From positions 3,161,513-3,225,512 of the forward strand of contig NZ_CP025682.1 of assembly GCF_002872475.1 (NCBI RefSeq): a stretch of DNA of 64,000 bases, read 5' to 3'. The translations under genes were made by a program, and so were the position numbers. Source of the DNA: Pseudazoarcus pumilus. Its GTDB lineage: Bacteria > Pseudomonadota > Gammaproteobacteria > Burkholderiales > Rhodocyclaceae. Shown here piece by piece: positions 59,850-64,000 of this stretch (positions are counted from its first letter, which is position 1; every line of letters begins with the position of its first letter). The notes beneath the pieces were generated by a model. That model saw nothing but the letters and a program-made list of their open reading frames with translations, was not told where the DNA came from and did no database searches.

Positions 59850-59865
59850 GGTTTCACGTGAAACG
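59850..59865. other. parS-like centromere site 2
   Basis: The 14-bp core GTTTCACGTGAAAC (59851-59864) is perfect; only the two outermost bases differ from the consensus (14 of 16). It lies between mnmE and the TSUP gene. Confidence 0.82.
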
Positions 59866-59925
59866 GGAGCAAGACGCAGCGCGACGCGACACGCAAGACG
59901 CGCTCTACCGGAATCGCGCAATCGA

Positions 59926-61284
59926 TCACTTGCCGATGCAAAAACGGGAGAAGATCACACCCAGCAGATCGTCCGGCGTGAACGCACCGGTGATCTTCCC
60001 CAGCGCATCGTGTGCAAGCCGCAACTCCTCGGCGAAAAGATCCAGCGAGTGCGCGTGATCACGTGCCGTTGCGAGATATCCGGCGGTTTCGCGGAGCGCC
60101 AGCAAATGACGTTCGCGGGCGATGAACACATCCTCTTGCCCCGGGAACCAGCCGACAATCTTCAGCAGCTTTCTGCGCAGCTCGTCGATACCATCACCCC
60201 GGACTGCACTCATCAGCAGATCATGACGCCTATCGAGCGCCGCCTCGTCCACAAGGTCGACCTTGTTGAACACACGCAGCCGCGGAAGGTCCGACGGAAG
60301 TCTGGCATCGATCTCGTCGTCGGCTGGCGACCAGCCTGCCCTCGCATCAACGAGATGGACCACCACGTCGGCCTTGGCGATCTCCGCCCAACTGCGCTCC
60401 ACGCCGATGCGCTCGACCGGGTTCTCGGTGGCGCGCAGTCCCGCCGTATCGACGAGATGTAGCGGGACTCCCTCGATCTGGATGGTCTCGCGCAATACAT
60501 CGCGAGTCGTGCCGGCAATGTCGGTGACGATCGCACGCTCCTCGCCCGAGAGGCGGTTGAGCAGGCTGGACTTGCCCACGTTGGGAAGACCCGCCAGAAC
60601 CACACGTATGCCTTCGCGCAGCAAGGCGCCCTGTCCGGCCGCGCGGAGCACGCCATCGAGTCGCGACTCGATCGCATCGAGTCGCTCGAAGGCGCGCGCC
60701 TGCTGCAGAAAGTCGTTCTCTTCTTCGGGGAAATCCAGTGTGGCCTCGACCAGCATGCGCAGATCGATCAGTTCGTCTCGCAGGCCTTCGATCCGCTGCG
60801 AGAACTCGCCGCCGAGAGAACGCACGGCAGAGCGCGCCGCCTCGGCCGTGGAGGCATCGATGAGATCCGCGACCGCCTCGGCCTGGGCGAGATCCATGCG
60901 GCCGTTGAGAAAGGCCCGTTGCGAGAACTCGCCGGGCGCCGCCGGACGCGCACCAAGCTCGAAGCAGCGCTCCAGAAGCAAGCGCATCACGACGGGACCG
61001 CCATGCCCCTGCAGTTCGAGCACATCCTCACCGGTGAACGAAGCAGGCGCCGGAAAATGGATCAACAGGCCTTCGTCGACAGGCGCTCCCGCTCGATCGA
61101 GGAAACGCACCAGCGTCGCATGGCGGGGGCGCGGCTCGCGACCGCTCAGCGCCCGTGCGAAGGGCAGCAGCGACGGGCCCGAGACGCGCACCACACCGAT
61201 ACCGCCGCGACCGGGGGCGGTGGCGATGGCGGCGATGGTGTCGTTCCCGGGTGCGACCCCATCCATGCACATGTCATCCGCCAT
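59926..61284 (-). CDS. mnmE: tRNA modification GTPase MnmE
   Basis: 452 residues. An N-terminal tetrahydrofolate-binding domain ([21 protein letters not shown]), a helical domain and an inserted G domain with [20 protein letters not shown] and DTAGL. The C-terminus ends FCIGK, keeping the catalytic cysteine. With MnmG it forms the 5-aminomethyl group on U34 of tRNAs. mnmG is not next to it here. The first few residues are uncertain; ATG 61284 or internal ATGs nearby could be used. Confidence 0.94.
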   Translation of the reverse strand: MADDMCMDGVAPGNDTIAAIATAPGRGGIGVVRVSGPSLLPFARALSGREPRPRHATLVRFLDRAGAPVDEGLLIHFPAPASFTGEDVLELQGHGGPVVMRLLLERCFELGARPAAPGEFSQRAFLNGRMDLAQAEAVADLIDASTAEAARSAVRSLGGEFSQRIEGLRDELIDLRMLVEATLDFPEEENDFLQQARAFERLDAIESRLDGVLRAAGQGALLREGIRVVLAGLPNVGKSSLLNRLSGEERAIVTDIAGTTRDVLRETIQIEGVPLHLVDTAGLRATENPVERIGVERSWAEIAKADVVVHLVDARAGWSPADDEIDARLPSDLPRLRVFNKVDLVDEAALDRRHDLLMSAVRGDGIDELRRKLLKIVGWFPGQEDVFIARERHLLALRETAGYLATARDHAHSLDLFAEELRLAHDALGKITGAFTPDDLLGVIFSRFCIGK

Positions 61285-61317
61285 GCCGCCTCCCGGGAGC
61301 GAGCCGAGAGCGCAGCC

Positions 61318-63000
61318 TCAGACCGGCTTCCCGGCCTTCTTCGACGCCTCGATGTTGCGCGTGATGTGCCATTGCTGCGCAATCGACAGGATGTTGTTGA
61401 CCACCCAGTACAGCACCAGACCCGACGGGAACCACAGGAACATGATGGTGAACACGAAGGGCAGCGCCATCATCACCTTGGCCTGGATCGGGTCCGGCGG
61501 GGCAGGATTGAGGCGCATCTGCACGAACATGCTCAGACCCATCAGCACCGGGAGGACGAAGTACGGATCCTTCGCCGATAGATCGGTGATCCAGCCCAGC
61601 CAGGGCGCATGACGCATCTCCACACTGCCCAGCAGGACCCAGTAGAGCGCAATGAAGACGGGAATCTGCACCAGGATCGGCAGGCAGCCACCAAGAGGAT
61701 TGATCTTCTCGGTACGGTACATCTGCATGACTTCCTGCTGCATGCGCGGCTTGTCGTGTCCGTACAGTTCCTTGATGCGCTGCATGCGCGGTCCGAGCAC
61801 CCGCATCTTCGCCATCGACTTGTAGCTGGCCGCTGACAGCGGGAAGAACACCGCCTTGATCAGGATGGTGACCAGGATGATGGACCAGCCCCAGTTGCCG
61901 GTCAGATCATGGAACCACGACAACACCCAGAACAGCGGCGCCGCGATCATCGTCAGCCACCCATAATCGACCACCAGGCCCAGTCCCTCGGCGATCGCAT
62001 CGAGATGGTCCTGCTCCTGCGGTCCGGCATACAGGCGCGTGGACACGATCGCCGTCTCGCCGGGGGGAATCGACGCCACCGGAACGATCACGCCGGCCGC
62101 GTACATGTTGTCGTTGATCTTGCGAGCGAAGTTCTCGCGCTGCACACCTGTCTCGGGCAGCCAGGCCGCAACGAAATAGTGCTGCACCATCGCAAGCCAG
62201 CCGTTGTTCGCACGCGGCACGAACTTGGCGTCGCCCTCATCGATGTCGACGAACTCGATCTTCTGGAATTTCTCTTCCTCGGTATAGACCGCGGGGCCGG
62301 TGAAGGTGGATACGCCGAACACCTCCACTGCTTCAGCCGGTTGGCCATCGCGCGAGAACTGGAAATAGGCGTGCGTCGAAAGCGGCGCCTGACTGCGGTT
62401 CTCGAGCTCGTAGCCGACCTCCACGACATAACTGCCGCGACGGAAGGTCATCACCTTGGTCACCGCCAGATCGCCCTCGACCTCGGCCGGCAGCCGCAGC
62501 ACGAGTTCGTCCTGACCCGCTTCGAGAGAAACCTGCTCGGCCGGCAGCCGGTGCACCGCATGGTGGCTCGGCATGCCTTCGCCAATCAGCCCGCTCTGCG
62601 CGAAATAACGGTGCGTGACGCCGTCGTCGAAAAGCACGAAGGGCTGGTCGCGATCATTGGTCGCATCGTGATGCAGGAGCCGGAGCTTGACGATCTGGCC
62701 GCCGCGCGCCGAGATCTCGGCCTCCACCATGTCGGTACGCACCGTCATGCGCGCGGCGTCTGGCGCCTCCGGCGCGGTCTCGCTCGCCTGCGGCAGCTCG
62801 TCGGCACCCGAGGCGTCCGACAGCGCGGCGCTCGGCGTGGGCACGGAGCCGTCCGAGGATGCACTGGGCACGCCCGACTGCACGGCCGCAGTCGGCGCGC
62901 TCGCGGGCTGTTGCGCCTGCTGCTCGGACACCCAGGCGTCCCACAACATCACGATGGAAAAGGAAAGGATCAGGAGGGCAATCAGGCGGCGATGGTCCAT
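61318..63000 (-). CDS. yidC: Membrane protein insertase YidC
   Basis: 560 residues: an N-terminal anchor (RRLIALLILSFSIVMLWDAW), a low-complexity Ala/Pro/Ser linker, a large periplasmic beta domain (about 100-340) and the five-helix insertase core (FLSWFHDLTGNWGWSIILVTI region onward is represented by WGWSIILVTILIKAVFFPL). It inserts and folds inner-membrane proteins with or without SecYEG. The start at 63000 (MDHRRLIALLIL) is the family N-terminus. yidD ends 4 bp upstream. Confidence 0.95.
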   Translation of the reverse strand: MDHRRLIALLILSFSIVMLWDAWVSEQQAQQPASAPTAAVQSGVPSASSDGSVPTPSAALSDASGADELPQASETAPEAPDAARMTVRTDMVEAEISARGGQIVKLRLLHHDATNDRDQPFVLFDDGVTHRYFAQSGLIGEGMPSHHAVHRLPAEQVSLEAGQDELVLRLPAEVEGDLAVTKVMTFRRGSYVVEVGYELENRSQAPLSTHAYFQFSRDGQPAEAVEVFGVSTFTGPAVYTEEEKFQKIEFVDIDEGDAKFVPRANNGWLAMVQHYFVAAWLPETGVQRENFARKINDNMYAAGVIVPVASIPPGETAIVSTRLYAGPQEQDHLDAIAEGLGLVVDYGWLTMIAAPLFWVLSWFHDLTGNWGWSIILVTILIKAVFFPLSAASYKSMAKMRVLGPRMQRIKELYGHDKPRMQQEVMQMYRTEKINPLGGCLPILVQIPVFIALYWVLLGSVEMRHAPWLGWITDLSAKDPYFVLPVLMGLSMFVQMRLNPAPPDPIQAKVMMALPFVFTIMFLWFPSGLVLYWVVNNILSIAQQWHITRNIEASKKAGKPV

Positions 63001-63004
63001 CGGT

Positions 63005-63238
63005 CTATTGTCGGTTCTGCGTAGGTCTGGAGACGGGATCATACCCGCCCGGATGGAAGGGATGGCAACGACCCACTCGGCGGATCGCCAGCCAGGTACC
63101 GCGCCAGGGACCGTAAAGCTCGATCGCCTCGCGTGCGTATTCGGAACAACTCGGGTAGAAGCGGCAGGAGCGACCGAGCAAGGGACTGATCGCGTACTTG
63201 TACGCCGTCAGCAGACCGAGCAGGACACGAGTCATCAT
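63005..63238 (-). CDS. yidD: Membrane protein insertion efficiency factor YidD
   Basis: 77 residues. The family core [20 protein letters not shown] with its conserved cysteines, then the C-terminal [12 protein letters not shown], is complete. It assists YidC-dependent insertion. ATG overlaps the rnpA stop (ATGA), giving a compact rnpA-yidD-yidC block. Confidence 0.94.
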   Translation of the reverse strand: MMTRVLLGLLTAYKYAISPLLGRSCRFYPSCSEYAREAIELYGPWRGTWLAIRRVGRCHPFHPGGYDPVSRPTQNRQ

Positions 63239-63594
63239 CGCGGCAGGCGCTCCAGCAAGCGGACCACGTCCTCGTTGATCATGCGCCGCGTGGCGGCCTT
63301 GACCGGCGCGTGCAAGCGCATCACCATATCCACCGCCGGCAGTGTGGCCCGGTTGCGGCGAAACTGCTCGCGCACGATGCGCTTGACCAGATTGCGCACG
63401 TTCGCACGCTTGGCCAGACGCTTGGCCACGACCACACCGAGCCGCGCGCCTTCGAGTCCGTTGGGCCGGTAGTGCAACATCAGGTACTGTCCGCGCAGCG
63501 CGCGCCGAAAAGCAAAAACGGATGAGTACTCATCCGTTTTTCGCAATCTGAAGGCACCGGGAAATCCCTCTCCGGCGCCTGTCGTTTCGCTCAC
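63235..63594 (-). CDS. rnpA: Ribonuclease P protein component
   Basis: 119 residues from GTG 63594, the usual RnpA length; the frame is open upstream to 63636 across the end of rpmH. The basic motif [30 protein letters not shown] is complete (broken here as [19 protein letters not shown]). It assists the RNase P RNA in trimming tRNA 5' ends. Codons 9-18 or so lie in a perfect 28-bp palindrome. Confidence 0.92.
   Translation of the reverse strand: MSETTGAGEGFPGAFRLRKTDEYSSVFAFRRALRGQYLMLHYRPNGLEGARLGVVVAKRLAKRANVRNLVKRIVREQFRRNRATLPAVDMVMRLHAPVKAATRRMINEDVVRLLERLPR
63514..63541. repeat. Perfect 28-bp palindrome inside rnpA
   Basis: Each half is AAAAACGGATGAGT or its complement, with no mismatch. 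In the minus-strand transcript it would fold into a stable hairpin that ends in a U-run, resembling an intrinsic terminator shortly after the rnpA start. Confidence 0.85.
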
Positions 63595-63595
63595 C

Positions 63596-63730
63596 TCAAA
63601 CGGCGAGACGGTGACGGCCCTTGGCACGGCGGGCACGGATCACCGCGCGGCCTCCGCGGGTCTTCATGCGGACCAGAAAGCCATGAGTGCGCTTGCGACG
63701 GACGACGGAGGGCTGATAGGTGCGTTTCAT
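63596..63730 (-). CDS. rpmH: 50S ribosomal protein L34
   Basis: 44 residues, too short for many gene tables but unmistakable: it begins [18 protein letters not shown] and ends KGRHRLAV. The stop is one base from the rnpA GTG. It is the first gene of the minus-strand series next to the origin and has its own promoter. Confidence 0.97.
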   Translation of the reverse strand: MKRTYQPSVVRRKRTHGFLVRMKTRGGRAVIRARRAKGRHRLAV

Positions 63731-63762
63731 TTGGGTTCTGCCGTGTTTGGGTCAAACGCGGT

Positions 63763-63791
63763 ATTTGAGTTCATAGAGCCATGTTTGTCAA
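63763..63791 (-). promoter_or_regulatory. rpmH promoter
   Basis: Minus-strand TTGACA (63786-63791, perfect -35) and TCAAAT (63763-63768, 4 of 6) with 17-bp spacing. A DnaA box lies 21 bp upstream of the -35. Confidence 0.75.
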
Positions 63792-63811
63792 GCGTATTTT
63801 TTGGCCGAAGC

Positions 63812-63820
63812 TGTGGATAA
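63812..63820 (-). promoter_or_regulatory. DnaA box upstream of rpmH
   Basis: TTATCCACA on the minus strand is a perfect DnaA box. In most proteobacteria of this gene order dnaA and the origin lie just beyond rpmH, so this may be part of oriC or of a DnaA-regulated promoter. Confidence 0.8.
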
Positions 63821-64000
63821 GTCCCGCCCTGGAGAGTAGAATCCGGTAGTCGATCGCACAGCGATGTGCGAAGCGCACATGCCGCACGCATCGAAACCTC
63901 ATTCGTTCCGATTAGCCGTGCGACACTGGCCCCGCCGACACCCATGCTGTCCAGGGGAATCCGCAGTACCGCCCAGCAACGAAGCCTTCAGCCATTGCCC
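63821..64000. other. Start of the rpmH-dnaA intergenic region
   Basis: No gene is supported in the last 180 bp. GATGTGCGAAGCGCACATG-like dyads are present (about 63865-63890), but no further perfect DnaA box is seen before the edge. Confidence 0.4.

Overview
The window is GC-rich, densely coded DNA from a betaproteobacterium. The gene set and gene orders (def-fmt-htpX divergent from lysM-dprA-smg-topB; rpmH-rnpA-yidD-yidC-mnmE; rsmB-DUF4390-ntrY-ntrX-trkA-trkH; metX-metW; EIIA-HPr-EI) fit best with the Rhodocyclales (Azoarcus/Aromatoleum/Thauera-like). This placement is inferred from gene content and order, not from a database search. The right edge reaches the rpmH promoter with a perfect DnaA box, and two parS-like sites lie 4-5 kb inside it, so the window probably ends beside the chromosomal origin.

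Layout. 1-7.2 kb (minus strand): the 3'-truncated gene of a Tat-exported Rieske-like protein, mobB, a sigma-54 response regulator with its membrane sensor kinase, htpX, fmt and def. 7.3-12.7 kb (plus): a LysM protein, dprA, smg and topB, ending in a strong terminator. A class C group II intron (12.7-14.5 kb) sits directly behind that terminator. 14.5-19.2 kb: dps and oxyR (oxidative stress), a Do-family periplasmic protease, and cytochrome c' convergent with a b561-type cytochrome. 19.2-24.8 kb: one reading frame encoding two fused UvrA copies, with a palindromic repeat embedded in it. 24.8-30.1 kb: an accessory island with a GFA-like protein, VapBC, a winged-helix nucleotidyltransferase plus Fic pair, and an orphan type I restriction subunit lacking its nuclease and first motor domain. 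30.1-47 kb: mostly housekeeping genes: proQ, trhP, the ABC-F ATPase YbiT, a permease-free PTS phosphorelay, metX-metW behind a SAM-II riboswitch, two cyclic-di-GMP proteins, ampG, a SMUG1-type uracil-DNA glycosylase, carbonic anhydrase and a ROK sugar kinase. 47-64 kb (all minus): priA, hemE, trkH, trkA, ntrX, ntrY, DUF4390, rsmB, a TSUP permease, mnmE, yidC, yidD, rnpA and rpmH.

How the genes work together. There are clear modules for N-terminal formyl processing (Fmt, Def), DNA uptake and topology (DprA, TopB), peroxide defence (OxyR, Dps), nitrogen/redox signalling with potassium uptake (NtrYX, TrkAH), methionine synthesis (MetX, MetW under a SAM riboswitch), and membrane protein insertion with ribosome and tRNA maturation next to the origin (RpmH, RnpA, YidD, YidC, MnmE).

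The least ordinary parts are the accessory island, the doubled UvrA with its internal repeat, the riboswitch followed by two terminators, the NtrX whose ATPase motifs have eroded, the Rieske-like protein without its second histidine ligand, and parS sites built into the start/stop overlap of two genes. No tRNA, rRNA or CRISPR array was seen.
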